A stretch of 64,000 nucleotides of DNA from Flavobacterium ovatum (GTDB lineage Bacteria > Bacteroidota > Bacteroidia > Flavobacteriales > Flavobacteriaceae): assembly GCF_040703125.1 (NCBI RefSeq), contig NZ_CP160035.1:1302001-1366000 (forward strand), given 5' to 3'. Below, one piece after another: positions 1 through 9,727 of this stretch. Position 1 is the first letter of the stretch, and every line of letters starts with the position of its first letter. The translations under genes and the position numbers were made by a program. The notes beneath the pieces were generated by a model. The model worked only from the letters and a program-made list of their open reading frames with translations, did not search any database and was not told the origin of the DNA.

Positions 1-3000
1 CGGCAGGGTAGTGTGCTTTTAGGTAAGCAGTTTGGTAGGCAATCCATGCGTAGCAAGTAGAGTGCGATTTGTTAAAGGCATAACTCGCAAAGGCTTCCCA
101 GTCTTTCCAGATTTTCTCCAAGACTACAGGGTCATGTCCTTTTTCTGCCGCTTGTTTGACAAATTGAGGTTTCATTTTATCTAGTACTTCCTTCTGTTTC
201 TTACCCATTGCTTTACGCAAAACGTCGGCTTCCCCTTTGGTAAATCCAGCCAAAGATTGAGACAAAAGCATCACCTGCTCTTGGTACACGGTAATTCCGT
301 AGGTTTCGCCAAGGTATTCTTCGCAGGCATCTAGATCGTATTTGATTTCTTCTTCGCCATTTTTTCTTCGAACAAAAGAAGGAATATATTCTAATGGACC
401 TGGACGATACAAGGCATTCATGGCAATTAAATCCCCAAAAACGGTGGGTTTCAATTCCTTCATGTATTTCTGCATTCCGGGTGACTCGTATTGGAAAATC
501 CCAACGGTTTCTCCACGCTGAAACAGCTCGTAGGTCTTGACATCATCAATAGGGAAGGTGTCAGGATCGAGCGTAATATCGTTTCTATATTTTACCAGTT
601 TAACGGTGTCTTTTATCAAAGTAAGGGTCTTCAGACCCAAGAAGTCCATCTTCAACAATCCGGCACTTTCGGCTACAGAGTTGTCAAATTGGGTTACATA
701 TAAATCGGAATCCTTGGCGGTGGTAACCGGAACGTAATTGGTAATATCTGATGGTGTGATAATCACCCCACAGGCGTGAATTCCCGTGTTACGCATCGAA
801 CCTTCTAGAATTTTTGCTTGCTGAATCGTTTCGGCAGCCAAATCATCACCGTTGGCAATGGCTATTAATTCCTTGACCAAGTCAAATTCGTCAGGACCTT
901 TTAGTGCTTTTCTAACCTCGTCTTCTGGTTCAGAAAGGAAACGTGCTAGATTCCATTTCCCAGGCATCATTGCAGGAATCAGCTTCGCAATCCTATCGGC
1001 TTCAAATAGTGGTAAATCCAGTACACGCGCCGTATCACGAATCGCGGATTTGGTCGCCATTTTACCATAAGTGATAATTTGTGCCACCTGATTGGCTCCG
1101 TATTTATTGATTACATAATCCATAACACGACCACGACCTTCATCATCAAAATCGATATCAATATCGGGCATAGACACACGGTCGGGATTCAAGAAACGCT
1201 CAAAAAGCAAATCGTACTTAATCGGGTCAATATTCGTAATTCCTAAACAATACGCAACGGCAGAACCCGCTGCCGAACCACGTCCAGGTCCCACAGATAC
1301 GTCCATCTCTCGCGCCTTGGCAATAAAATCCTGAACAATCAAGAAATAACCAGGGTATCCTGAGTTCGAAATGGTCAACAACTCAAAATCCAATCGCTCC
1401 TGAATCGATTCGGTTATTTCGCCATATCGTTTTCGAGCTCCAATCATTGTTAAGTCACGCAAATACGCATTTTCACCACGTACCCCATTATCTAAATCAT
1501 CTTCGGGATTTACAAATTCTTGCGGAATATCGTATTTAGGTAACAATACATCTCGGTACAAAGAATACACTTCGACCTTGTCAATAATTTCCTGAATATT
1601 GATAATTGCATCGGGCAAGTCGGCAAAAATTTGCTTCATCTCGTCACCCGACTTATAATAGTATTCTTGATTGGGTAAGCCATAACGGTATCCGCGTCCA
1701 CGCCCAATTGGGGTAGCTTGTTTTTCTCCGTCTTTTACACACAACAAAATATCGTGTGCGTTGGCATCCTCTTTATTTACGTAATAGGTGTTGTTGGAAG
1801 CGATTAATTTTACGTCATGTTTTCGAGCAAAAGCAATCAAGGTTTTGTTCACACGGTTTTCGTCCTCTTGGTTGTGACGCATGATTTCGAGGTAAAAATC
1901 AGCTCCAAACTGCTCTTTCCACCAAATCAAAGCTTCTTCGGCTTGGTTTTCTCCCAAGTTCAAAATCTTACCCGGAATTTCTCCGTACAAGTTTCCCGAG
2001 AGCACCATGATATCTTCCTTGTATTTCTCGACCAATTTTTTGTCAATACGAGGCACATAATAAAAACCATTGATATTGGCAATTGATGCCATTTTGGCCA
2101 AATTATGGTACCCATTTTTATTTTTGGCCAACAACACCACTTGGTACCCATTGTCTTTTTTGGACTTGTCCAAATGGTTTTCGCAAATGTTGAACTCCAA
2201 ACCTACAATCGGTTTGATTTCGGTTTCAGTCGGTTCTTCGCCGTTTTCAATCAAGGCTGCATTTTTGGCTTTGGCTGCTTTGGTGTGGTTCATCACCGCA
2301 CTCACAAAGTGAAAAGCCCCCATCATATTGGCCGTATCGGTCATGGCAACCGCAGGCATTTTGAATTTGGCGGTAGCCTTCACAATGTCTGCAATACCAA
2401 TCGTTGATTGTAAAACCGAAAACTGGGTGTGGTTGTGTAAATGCGCATACGGCACATCGGTCAAAACGGCTTTGTTCTCGTTTAGTTCCTGTTTTGAAAC
2501 CGTTTGAGTAGTTGTGTCCCCAAATTGCTGACGAATTTTCTCCGACGCTTGCTTAAGGTTGATGTGCTTTAACCCAATAAGCTGAATCTCTCTTGGGTTT
2601 TTATTTTGGAAATCAACAAAGTACGAACCAGGAACATCCAGTTCTTCTTTAGTGAAAATTTCTTTTCGAATTAACTCTAAAAAACAACGAGTCGTTGCCT
2701 CCACATCGGCAGTTGCGTTGTGTGCTTCGCCAAAGGGAGCGTTGAATAAATATTGGTGTAATTCGGTTAAGGTTGGTAGTTTGAATTTTCCACCACGACC
2801 ACCAGGCAATTGCAATAATTTGGCAGTAACCTCGGTACACGTATCCAAAACCGGCATCGAAGCCATCGGACTTTCAACCGAAAGTCGGTGGAACTCCGCC
2901 CCCATAATATTCACATCAAAACCTAGATTCTGACCCACAATAAATTTGGCTTTCCCCAAAGCGACATTGAATTTCTCCAAAACTTCCGCCAACGGAATAC

Positions 3001-3229
3001 CGTCATGCTGCGCCAACTCGGTCGAAATCCCGTGAATACGCTCGGCATCATACGGAATGTTAAACCCCTCTGGCTGTACCAAATAATCCTCATGCTCTAC
3101 CAGTTTTCCCATCTCATCATGCAACTGCCATGCAATCTGAATACAACGCGGCCAGTTAGCAGAATCGGTTATGGGCGCGTCCCAACGCTTTGGTAATCCA
3201 GTAGTTTCCGTATCAAATATTAAATACAT
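1..3229 (-). CDS. dnaE: DNA polymerase III alpha subunit with N-terminal exonuclease domain (3' end beyond window)
   Basis: Replicative DNA polymerase catalytic subunit; 1076 codons are visible and the C-terminus lies beyond base 1. The start is the ATG at 3229, giving MYLIFDTETTGLP. Residues 1-180 form a DnaQ/RNase T-type DEDDh exonuclease (D6, E8, and H170/D175 in HNATADVEAT). A PHP domain begins near residue 260 with HLHNHTQFS (H265, H267). The polymerase core carries GRGSAAGSAVAYCLG near residue 648 and the catalytic PDIDIDFDD with D689, D691 and D693. Fusing the proofreading exonuclease to DnaE is, from family knowledge, usual in Bacteroidota, where a separate epsilon subunit is not needed in cis. 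No frameshift is seen in the visible part. Confidence 0.95.
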   Translation of the reverse strand, partial: MYLIFDTETTGLPKRWDAPITDSANWPRCIQIAWQLHDEMGKLVEHEDYLVQPEGFNIPYDAERIHGISTELAQHDGIPLAEVLEKFNVALGKAKFIVGQNLGFDVNIMGAEFHRLSVESPMASMPVLDTCTEVTAKLLQLPGGRGGKFKLPTLTELHQYLFNAPFGEAHNATADVEATTRCFLELIRKEIFTKEELDVPGSYFVDFQNKNPREIQLIGLKHINLKQASEKIRQQFGDTTTQTVSKQELNENKAVLTDVPYAHLHNHTQFSVLQSTIGIADIVKATAKFKMPAVAMTDTANMMGAFHFVSAVMNHTKAAKAKNAALIENGEEPTETEIKPIVGLEFNICENHLDKSKKDNGYQVVLLAKNKNGYHNLAKMASIANINGFYYVPRIDKKLVEKYKEDIMVLSGNLYGEIPGKILNLGENQAEEALIWWKEQFGADFYLEIMRHNQEDENRVNKTLIAFARKHDVKLIASNNTYYVNKEDANAHDILLCVKDGEKQATPIGRGRGYRYGLPNQEYYYKSGDEMKQIFADLPDAIINIQEIIDKVEVYSLYRDVLLPKYDIPQEFVNPEDDLDNGVRGENAYLRDLTMIGARKRYGEITESIQERLDFELLTISNSGYPGYFLIVQDFIAKAREMDVSVGPGRGSAAGSAVAYCLGITNIDPIKYDLLFERFLNPDRVSMPDIDIDFDDEGRGRVMDYVINKYGANQVAQIITYGKMATKSAIRDTARVLDLPLFEADRIAKLIPAMMPGKWNLARFLSEPEDEVRKALKGPDEFDLVKELIAIANGDDLAAETIQQAKILEGSMRNTGIHACGVIITPSDITNYVPVTTAKDSDLYVTQFDNSVAESAGLLKMDFLGLKTLTLIKDTVKLVKYRNDITLDPDTFPIDDVKTYELFQRGETVGIFQYESPGMQKYMKELKPTVFGDLIAMNALYRPGPLEYIPSFVRRKNGEEEIKYDLDACEEYLGETYGITVYQEQVMLLSQSLAGFTKGEADVLRKAMGKKQKEVLDKMKPQFVKQAAEKGHDPVVLEKIWKDWEAFASYAFNKSHSTCYAWIAYQTAYLKAHYPA

Positions 3230-3279
3230 AGCTGTTATTGAGGTGGTTATAATTCAACGGCTTCCCGAAAAATGAATTT

Positions 3280-3287
3280 CAAATTTA
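3280..3287 (-). promoter_or_regulatory. Candidate -7 element for dnaE
   Basis: Read on the minus strand this is TAAATTTG, an exact match to the Bacteroidota -7 consensus TAnnTTTG, about 50 nt upstream of the dnaE ATG. No convincing -33 TTTG is visible at the right distance, so it is only half a promoter. Confidence 0.45.
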
Positions 3288-3549
3288 GGGTTTTTTTAGG
3301 CTAAAGGAAAGGTAAGTTATTAACAAAAAGACGAGAAGAAGGACAGAGGTACTAATTGGGTAGAAACTTTAAAAAATATTTTGCATGTTTATTTAAACAT
3401 GATTTTGGGTTGTGAGTTAATAGGTTATAAAGGAGTAAAATAGCTATAGAGAAAATATGGAAATTTTGAGAAATTATGAAGTGAAGGGTATTTGTGTTGG
3501 AGTGAGGGAATGAACTACTTTCTCTATATTATAGAAATTAAAAAAGCTG

Positions 3550-3568
3550 GCCCAAAATAATATTGGGC
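3550..3568. terminator. Short hairpin downstream of the AraC gene and remnant
   Basis: A 6-bp perfect stem (GCCCAA/TTGGGC) with a 7-nt loop. On the minus strand it is followed by AGC and a run of T (complement of 3541-3546), so it could end transcripts coming from the AraC-family gene. The rest of the gene-free stretch 3230-3742 shows nothing else recognisable apart from the coding remnant listed separately. Confidence 0.45.
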
Positions 3569-3595
3569 ACTGTCTCTTTAACCAAAATTATTATT

Positions 3596-3736
3596 TTAAG
3601 CAACTATACCTTCGTTAAAACTGATTTTAATAAAGTAAATATCAGGTGTTAATACTATTTGCGAACTATTTACAATTTTAGTAAATAGTGCTTTTCCGTT
3701 TGCATATATAACTTCAACATTGGTTTTTATCAAAAA
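3596..3736 (-). pseudogene. Possible remnant of a T9SS C-terminal sorting domain
   Basis: Immediately beyond the AraC gene stop, in the same frame and after two more stop codons, 46 codons stay open: it begins FLIKTNVEVIYANGKALFTK and ends with LTPDIYFIKISFNEGIVA before TAA. The pattern of a short beta-strand, NG turn, and a (G/D)xYxIKxS strand resembles the C-terminal signal of type IX secretion cargo. It has no start codon of its own. This may be the tail of a lost secreted-protein gene; it is short enough to be coincidence. Confidence 0.3.
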
Positions 3737-3742
3737 CTACTA

Positions 3743-4819
3743 TTAGTTTAATGAATAATCAGGGCGTACTTCTGAGGGGAGTTTATCAAACTTTTTCTTG
3801 AAAGTAGCACTAAATTTACTTGGACTTTCATAGCCAACTTCTTGGGCGATATGTTTGATTTGCATATCGGTATTTAGTAGTAATTGCATGGCAAACTGCA
3901 TTTTTTTATCAATATTGTACCGCAATATTGATGTGCCATAAACCAATTTAAAATCTGTTTTAAGTTTTGAAGGTGATAGATTTAATTTCTTTGCAACAGC
4001 CTCAATACCTATAAAAGGTTCTGCTAAATTTGTAGAAATTAACCGTTCACAATTGGCTATTTTTTTATAATCTACTCCGTCTTTGGCTTCAAAATTTTGC
4101 TTTCGTAAATCAGCAAAAGCATTCTTAAAAAAAGTAGAGACCAAACTCAATGTCTGTGATTTTAATAAAGTTTCGCTAAGAATATTAGTGTTGTAATTTT
4201 TAAAAGTATCTTCAATTTCATGCGACAACTCTTCGGCATTTAGAACAATATCTTGGTAGGATATAAAGCCTTTGTCTGAATTCAAAAACTTTTTGAACGG
4301 AAGATCTGGCGTTAATTTATCCAAAGGAATATTTCTTTTTATCCAGTCGGGACTAAAGTGATAAATATAAAACTCACATTTAGAGCCTTTGTAAAAATAA
4401 GCACCTACCTCTGTTCCTGGTTTTTTGAACCCCCAAAATTTATTATGGAAAGGCATGTTGTCGATAAACTTATTTTGTAATTTAACCTGACTTTCGTACA
4501 AAGTGAAAGTAAGGGTATGATGTTCACTAGGGATATCTTTGTCGTAAACGGTTTTAATTAAAGTGTTTTGTTTGAATTGAAGCTTAGTTATGGTTAGCCA
4601 ACAACCGTCTTCTATTTTTCGATAACGGAAAGTACCTTTTATAAATGGATTGTTTCTGTAAACAATCTGTTCCTTAGGATCATGTTTGCTTCCGGGTGTT
4701 TTTATTGTTGCCTCTATCATTAATTCTGGCGTATTCGCCAAAAAAGGGAACTCAAAAAAGCCGTCCTGATAGAACTTGAAGTTAGGCTTTATAAATTGTA
4801 ACCATTTAGATAAAATCAT
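3743..4819 (-). CDS. AraC-family transcriptional regulator
   Basis: Predicted 358-residue DNA-binding regulator. The C-terminal ~95 residues form an AraC/XylS double helix-turn-helix: the first recognition segment is around AVAKKLNLSPSKLKTDFK and the second around IKHIAQEVGYESPSKFSATF, ending in the usual F(K)KKF...P sequence. The N-terminal 250 residues are not a recognisable cupin and give no ligand clue. The gene stands alone: it is convergent with nothing and 0.9 kb from the leucine operon, so a target cannot be inferred. Family membership is secure, function unknown. Confidence 0.85.
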   Translation of the reverse strand: MILSKWLQFIKPNFKFYQDGFFEFPFLANTPELMIEATIKTPGSKHDPKEQIVYRNNPFIKGTFRYRKIEDGCWLTITKLQFKQNTLIKTVYDKDIPSEHHTLTFTLYESQVKLQNKFIDNMPFHNKFWGFKKPGTEVGAYFYKGSKCEFYIYHFSPDWIKRNIPLDKLTPDLPFKKFLNSDKGFISYQDIVLNAEELSHEIEDTFKNYNTNILSETLLKSQTLSLVSTFFKNAFADLRKQNFEAKDGVDYKKIANCERLISTNLAEPFIGIEAVAKKLNLSPSKLKTDFKLVYGTSILRYNIDKKMQFAMQLLLNTDMQIKHIAQEVGYESPSKFSATFKKKFDKLPSEVRPDYSLN

Positions 4820-5731
4820 ATTTCTATGTCTATTAATTTCCTAATAGCAAAGCCGTTCTCGTTAGGATTCATCGAAGAAATGAATATTAAAAGGAGCATG
4901 TTACCAACTACAATAAATAGGAATAAATTTGTAGCAAATTAATGAAAAACTAAGAGTTTAAAAAATGCAGGTATATGAGGTTACAGATGATTTTAGGAAT
5001 TGCAATACTTGTTTTTCATCGAGAAATTTATATTTGATAGCTGTTTGTATCTGTAATTTATTGCGGGTTATTTAGTTAGGTGTAAAAGTGTTTTCTTTTA
5101 GGGTAATGTAAATCAGTGAAAAAAAGGAGAAAAATATTTTTTCAGCAGTTTATTAAAGGACATGTGTAGGTAAGAAATTAAATGCAAATTAATAATTTGT
5201 AGTTAAATTTTATAATTAATAATTCAGCCATTATAGTACAGTAAATTCTTGAAATCAAAAGATAATTAGGATTTGGATGTCGTAGAATTTAGTAAAAAAT
5301 CAATGTATAAATTTCGATAAAAAGATACATTTTAGAGAAAGAATTGAAGCCTATTGTATAACTTAAGACAAGTCAAATTTATAGGAAATGAAAGTGTAAT
5401 AATTTATTTTTCGAGTTATTTTTTTAAAAATGTTGCGATTTTTAATGGTTTTTCAATGATTAGGTTAATATTTTGTATTTTTTCAAAAAAATAAAAGCAC
5501 TAAAATTAGATAGTATTAACAGCAGTAAAAACAAGATTAAAAAAACGAAATAAAATTGTAAACTAGCCAAAATAAGTTCGATGTTGGTTCAAAATCATTT
5601 TGGGTATCGTATATAATGTATAAACCCAATTGACAACATGGTTTCTTTTTAGTAATTTTGTTCCTTTGTTATTACAATTACAGTTAGTTAACTGGTATTG
5701 TGAATAGAATTACACTTAAAAAATATTAAAA
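4820..5731. other. Gene-free AT-rich region between AraC gene and leu operon
   Basis: About 900 bases without a credible gene. The longest open stretches are under 40 codons and match no family I recognise. The right end holds the leuC promoter. A lone TAAATTTG at 4924-4931 (plus strand) has no gene downstream and is probably chance in such AT-rich DNA. I see no RNA gene or IS remnant. Confidence 0.6.
5630..5660 (+). promoter_or_regulatory. leu operon promoter
   Basis: TTG at 5630-5632, a 20-nt gap, then TAATTTTG at 5653-5660, matching the Flavobacterium -33/-7 consensus. It places the transcript start near 5667 and leaves a leader of about 65 nt before leuC. No leader peptide rich in leucine codons or T-box is visible. 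Confidence 0.65.
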
Positions 5732-7126
5732 ATGAGTACTACATTATTTGACAAAGTATGGGATTCGCACGTTGTGCGCAAAATTGAAGATGGACCAGAT
5801 GTGTTTTTTATTGACCGTCATTTCATCCATGAAGTAACTAGTCCTGTGGCTTTCTTAGGTTTAAAATCTAGAGGTGTTTCAGTTTTATATCCAGAGCGTA
5901 CTTTTGCTACTGCGGATCACAATACACCAACAATTAACCAGCATTTACCAGTTGAAGATTTTTTATCTGCAACTCAATTAAAAGCATTAGAAGACAATGC
6001 TGCTGAATATGGTATTTCACACTGGGGATTAGGTCATGCGAAAAATGGAATTGTACACGTTGTAGGTCCTGAAAACGGAATTACATTGCCTGGTGCAACT
6101 ATTGTTTGTGGAGATTCACATACATCTACTCACGGTGCTTTTGGAGCGATTGCTTTTGGTATTGGTACTTCAGAGGTAGAGATGGTACTTTCTACACAAT
6201 GTATCATGCAACCTAAACCAAAGAAAATGCGTATCAACGTAAACGGAACGTTGAGTAAAGGTGTGGGACCAAAAGATGTAGCCTTATATATTATTTCAAA
6301 ATTATCGACTTCAGGAGGAACAGGTTATTTTGCAGAATACGCAGGAAATGTATTCGAAGAAATGTCTATGGAAGGTCGTATGACAGTTTGTAACTTAAGT
6401 ATCGAAATGGGTGCTCGTGGAGGTATGATTGCTCCAGACCAAAAAACATTCGATTTCTTAGAAGGTCGTTTGCATGCTCCTAAAGGAGAAGCTTGGACTA
6501 AAGCTGTTGCTTACTGGAAAACATTAAAAACAGATGCTGACGCTAAATTTGATTCTGAATTGAATTTTGACGCTGCAGACATCGAGCCAATGATTACTTA
6601 TGGTACTAATCCTGGAATGGGAATTGGTATTTCTAAACATATTCCATCTGCTAAAGATGTAGAAGGTGGAGCTGAAACTTACAAAAAGTCATTAGCATAT
6701 ATGGGCTTTGGCGAAGATGATGTAATGATTGGGAAACCGATTGATTATGTTTTCTTAGGAAGTTGTACAAACGGACGTATCGAAGACTTTAGAGCGTTTA
6801 CAGAAATTGTAAAAGGTCGCAAAAAAGCAGATAACGTTACGGCTTGGTTGGTTCCAGGTTCTCACGTTGTTGAAGCACAAATCAAAGAAGAAGGATTGTT
6901 AGATATTCTTACTGAAGCTGGTTTCGTTTTACGTCAACCAGGTTGTTCCGCTTGTTTAGCAATGAACGATGATAAAGTACCTGCTGGAAAGTATGCAGTA
7001 AGTACCTCAAACAGAAACTTTGAAGGTCGTCAAGGTCCAGGTTCAAGAACATTGTTAGCTTCTCCAATTATGGCAGCAGCAGCAGCGGTTACTGGGAAAT
7101 TGACTGATCCAAGAGAGTTGATGTAA
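5732..7126 (+). CDS. leuC: 3-isopropylmalate dehydratase large subunit
   Basis: Aconitase-family subunit that, with LeuD, isomerises 2-isopropylmalate to 3-isopropylmalate in leucine biosynthesis. The 464-residue length is typical. The 4Fe-4S ligands are present: Cys near 345 in [13 protein letters not shown] and two Cys near 405/408 in [25 protein letters not shown] near the N-terminus and [13 protein letters not shown] are family hallmarks. First gene of leuCDAB, preceded by a consensus promoter; the spacer to leuD is 183 bp and repeat-rich. Confidence 0.97.
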   Translation: MSTTLFDKVWDSHVVRKIEDGPDVFFIDRHFIHEVTSPVAFLGLKSRGVSVLYPERTFATADHNTPTINQHLPVEDFLSATQLKALEDNAAEYGISHWGLGHAKNGIVHVVGPENGITLPGATIVCGDSHTSTHGAFGAIAFGIGTSEVEMVLSTQCIMQPKPKKMRINVNGTLSKGVGPKDVALYIISKLSTSGGTGYFAEYAGNVFEEMSMEGRMTVCNLSIEMGARGGMIAPDQKTFDFLEGRLHAPKGEAWTKAVAYWKTLKTDADAKFDSELNFDAADIEPMITYGTNPGMGIGISKHIPSAKDVEGGAETYKKSLAYMGFGEDDVMIGKPIDYVFLGSCTNGRIEDFRAFTEIVKGRKKADNVTAWLVPGSHVVEAQIKEEGLLDILTEAGFVLRQPGCSACLAMNDDKVPAGKYAVSTSNRNFEGRQGPGSRTLLASPIMAAAAAVTGKLTDPRELM

Positions 7127-7135
7127 AAGATTTAA

Positions 7136-7305
7136 GAATGATGATTAACGATTTTTGATTTAAGATTTAAAAATCAATCGTCATTTGTTTATGATTCTTT
7201 TACAAAACATTTAATTTTTATAAAATATAAGATTTTAGGTTTTGACATTCAATTTCCACACAGTGCAAATCTGAATTCAAAAATCGTTAATCAAAAATCA
7301 AAAAT
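7136..7305. repeat. AATC-rich repeat words in inverted pair between leuC and leuD
   Basis: A stretch reading GATTAACGATTTTTGATTT near 7142 and the opposite orientation AAAAATCGTTAATCAAAAAT near 7278 flank the leuC-leuD spacer. The same core (CGTTAATC or its complement) recurs at 19303, 40757 and 49085, always between genes. It is a dispersed low-complexity repeat of this genome. Confidence 0.55.
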
Positions 7306-7309
7306 AACA

Positions 7310-7906
7310 ATGGCATACGATAAATTTAATATCCTTACCAGTAGTGCAGTGCCACTACCTATTGAAAACGTAGATACAGACCAAATTATTCCTGCTCGTT
7401 TCTTGAAAGCTACGAAACGTGAAGGTTTTGGAGACAACCTTTTCCGTGACTGGAGATACAATGGAGATGATACTCCAAAAGCTGATTTTGTATTGAATGA
7501 CGCAACTTACTCAGGGAAAATCTTGGTAGGAGGGAAAAACTTCGGTTCAGGTTCTTCTCGTGAGCACGCTGCTTGGGCAGTGTACGACTACGGATTCCGT
7601 GCAGTAGTTTCTTCTTTCTTTGCGGATATCTTCAAAGGAAACTGTTTGAATGTTGGTGTTTTGCCAGTACAAGTAAGTGCTGAATTTGCAGCTAAAATAT
7701 TTGCAGCAATCGAAGCGGATCCTAAAACTGAATTAGAAATCAACTTGCAAGAGCAAACGATTACTTTGAAAGCTTCAGGTGATAAAGAATCTTTTGATAT
7801 CAACGGATACAAAAAGAATAATATGTTGCATGGTTATGATGATATCGATTATCTACAAAATATCAAAGAAGATATTGTGACTTTTGCAGAGAAGCTTCCT
7901 TTCTAA
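7310..7906 (+). CDS. leuD: 3-isopropylmalate dehydratase small subunit
   Basis: 198-residue swivel-domain partner of LeuC. Hallmarks are NVDTDQIIPARFLK at residues 20-33 and the substrate-binding loop GGKNFGSGSSREHAAWA around residues 74-90. The protein has the normal length and starts with ATG at 7310. It is the second leu gene and is followed within 25 bp by a long hairpin, suggesting that transcription past leuD is modulated or that the message is processed there. Confidence 0.97.
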   Translation: MAYDKFNILTSSAVPLPIENVDTDQIIPARFLKATKREGFGDNLFRDWRYNGDDTPKADFVLNDATYSGKILVGGKNFGSGSSREHAAWAVYDYGFRAVVSSFFADIFKGNCLNVGVLPVQVSAEFAAKIFAAIEADPKTELEINLQEQTITLKASGDKESFDINGYKKNNMLHGYDDIDYLQNIKEDIVTFAEKLPF

Positions 7907-7928
7907 ATAAAAAATAATTAATAAATAC

Positions 7929-7976
7929 GCAGTTACTAAGCTTGATTGGATCAATTGAGTTTAGTAACTGCTTTTA
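7929..7976 (+). terminator. Strong hairpin plus short T run between leuD and leuA
   Basis: Perfect 11-bp arms (GCAGTTACTAA at 7929-7939, its complement at 7961-7971) enclose a further partially paired inner stem, followed by TTTT at 7972. Shape and position fit an intrinsic terminator or a partial one that lowers expression of leuA and leuB. No separate promoter with the full consensus is seen before leuA. Confidence 0.65.
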
Positions 7977-8039
7977 CGATTATATACTTTCATTTATTTT
8001 AACATTGAAAAATACAATCGTATTAGCATCTAATAGATA

Positions 8040-9563
8040 ATGGAGAAAAGAAAAATTGAAATAATGGATACAACGCTTCGTGATGGTGAACAAACCTCCG
8101 GAGTCTCTTTTTCTGCTGCAGAAAAATTAACCATTGCCCAATTATTATTAGAAGAGTTACAGGTTGATCGTATCGAAATTGCTTCGGCTCGTGTTAGTGA
8201 AGGGGAATTTGAAGGTGTAAAAGGAATTATGGCTTGGGCTGAACAGAAAGGATATACTGATAAAATTGAGGTATTGACTTTTGTTGATAAAGGTCTTTCT
8301 ATCGAATGGATGAAAAAGTCAGGCGCGAAAGTTCAAAATTTGTTGACCAAAGGCTCTTTGAATCATTTGGTACACCAACTTAAAAAAACTCCTGAACAAC
8401 ATTTTGGCGAAATTGCCGAAAGTATTGCTCTTGCCAATGAGAACGGAATCGCAACCAATGTCTATCTTGAAGATTGGAGTAACGGAATGCATCATTCGCC
8501 AGAATATGTGTTTCAATATTTGGATTTCATCAGTACGCAACCCGTAAAAAGAATTTTACTTCCAGATACTTTAGGGGTGTTGATTCCTTCGGATACGTTC
8601 GAATTTATTTCGACCATTACTAAAAAATATCCAAATATTCATTTTGATTTCCACGCACATAACGATTACGATTTAAGTGTGTCGAATGTCATGGAAGCTA
8701 TAAAAGCAGGAATTCACGGTTTGCACGTAACAGTAAACGGAATGGGAGAGCGTGCCGGAAACGCACCTCTTGCTAGTACGGTTGCGGTTATCAATGACTT
8801 TATGCCTGAGATTAGTATTGGTGTCAAAGAAACTTCTTTGTACTCGGTAAGTAAATTGGTAGAAGCGTTTACGGGATATAGAATCCCTGCTAACAAACCT
8901 ATTGTTGGAGACAATGTATTTACACAAACGGCAGGTATTCACGCCGATGGTGACAATAAGAAAAACTTATATTTCAATGATTTACTTCCAGAACGTTTTG
9001 GACGTAAAAGACAATATGCTTTAGGTAAAACTTCGGGCAAAGCCAACATTGAAAAAAATCTTCAAGAATTAGGGCTAAAGCTAAATGATGTAGATTTGAA
9101 ATTAGTGACGCAACGTATCATTGAGTTGGGTGATAAAAAAGAAACGGTAACCAAAGAGGATTTACCTTATATCATTTCGGATGTTTTAGGCAGTCATGCG
9201 TATGAGGAGAAAATCACTTTCGAATCGTACTTATTGTCTCATGCCAAAGGCATGCGTCCTTCAACCACTTTATGTTTGAAAATGGATGGTCAAATCATCG
9301 AAGAGCATGCTCAAGGTGACGGACAATTTGATGCTTTTATGAATGCTCTGGCAAAAATTTACAAAAGCAAAAAATTAGAATTACCTAAGTTAATTGACTA
9401 TGCGGTGAGGATTCCTCCTGGAAGTAGTTCGGATGCTTTGTGTGAAACAGTTATTACCTGGATATTTGAAGGTAAAGAATATAAAACACGTGGTTTGGAT
9501 TCAGACCAAACGGTAGCGGCAATTATCGCTACTCAAAAAATGCTGAATGTTGCCGCAAATTAA
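8040..9563 (+). CDS. leuA: 2-isopropylmalate synthase family protein
   Basis: DRE-TIM metallolyase that condenses acetyl-CoA with a 2-oxo acid at the entry to leucine synthesis (2-oxoisovalerate) or, in citramalate synthases, pyruvate. The 507 residues start with the HMGL signature DTTLRDGEQTSG; the metal-binding HxH is in FDFHAHNDYD; NGMGERAGNAPL follows. Residues ~370-507 form a LeuA allosteric domain, so feedback inhibition is likely. The position between leuD and leuB argues for the leucine pathway. The divergent form common in Bacteroidota makes citramalate synthase a real alternative that the sequence alone does not exclude. Confidence 0.85.
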   Translation: MEKRKIEIMDTTLRDGEQTSGVSFSAAEKLTIAQLLLEELQVDRIEIASARVSEGEFEGVKGIMAWAEQKGYTDKIEVLTFVDKGLSIEWMKKSGAKVQNLLTKGSLNHLVHQLKKTPEQHFGEIAESIALANENGIATNVYLEDWSNGMHHSPEYVFQYLDFISTQPVKRILLPDTLGVLIPSDTFEFISTITKKYPNIHFDFHAHNDYDLSVSNVMEAIKAGIHGLHVTVNGMGERAGNAPLASTVAVINDFMPEISIGVKETSLYSVSKLVEAFTGYRIPANKPIVGDNVFTQTAGIHADGDNKKNLYFNDLLPERFGRKRQYALGKTSGKANIEKNLQELGLKLNDVDLKLVTQRIIELGDKKETVTKEDLPYIISDVLGSHAYEEKITFESYLLSHAKGMRPSTTLCLKMDGQIIEEHAQGDGQFDAFMNALAKIYKSKKLELPKLIDYAVRIPPGSSSDALCETVITWIFEGKEYKTRGLDSDQTVAAIIATQKMLNVAAN

Positions 9564-9572
9564 AAATAAGGT

Positions 9573-9716
9573 ACTAAGTTGCTAAGCGACTAAGTTTCTA
9601 AGATTTAAAAAAGACTTAGAAACTCAGAAATTTAGGGATTTGGAACCGTAATATACTAAGCTATAAAGTTGCAAAAACTTAGAAACTTAGAAACTCAGAA
9701 TCTTAGAAACTTTAAA
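9573..9716. repeat. CTTAGAAA-type low-complexity repeat block
   Basis: The leuA-leuB spacer is built from variants of an 8-nt word (CTTAGAAA) in both orientations: CTAAGTTTCTAAG near 9590, then AACTTAGAAACTTAGAAACT near 9680. The inverted parts can pair. It appears to be the genome's dispersed simple repeat rather than coding DNA. Confidence 0.6.
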
Positions 9717-9727
9717 AAATAAAATAG

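Noticed and set aside
1817-2407. Several open frames of 60-100 codons on the plus strand in the first 3.2 kb
   Set aside because: All lie antisense to the uninterrupted dnaE reading frame.
9573-9716. Possible CRISPR-like array because of the regular 8-nt words
   Set aside because: Units are contiguous with no unique spacers and too short; it is a simple repeat. No CRISPR array or cas gene is seen anywhere in the window.
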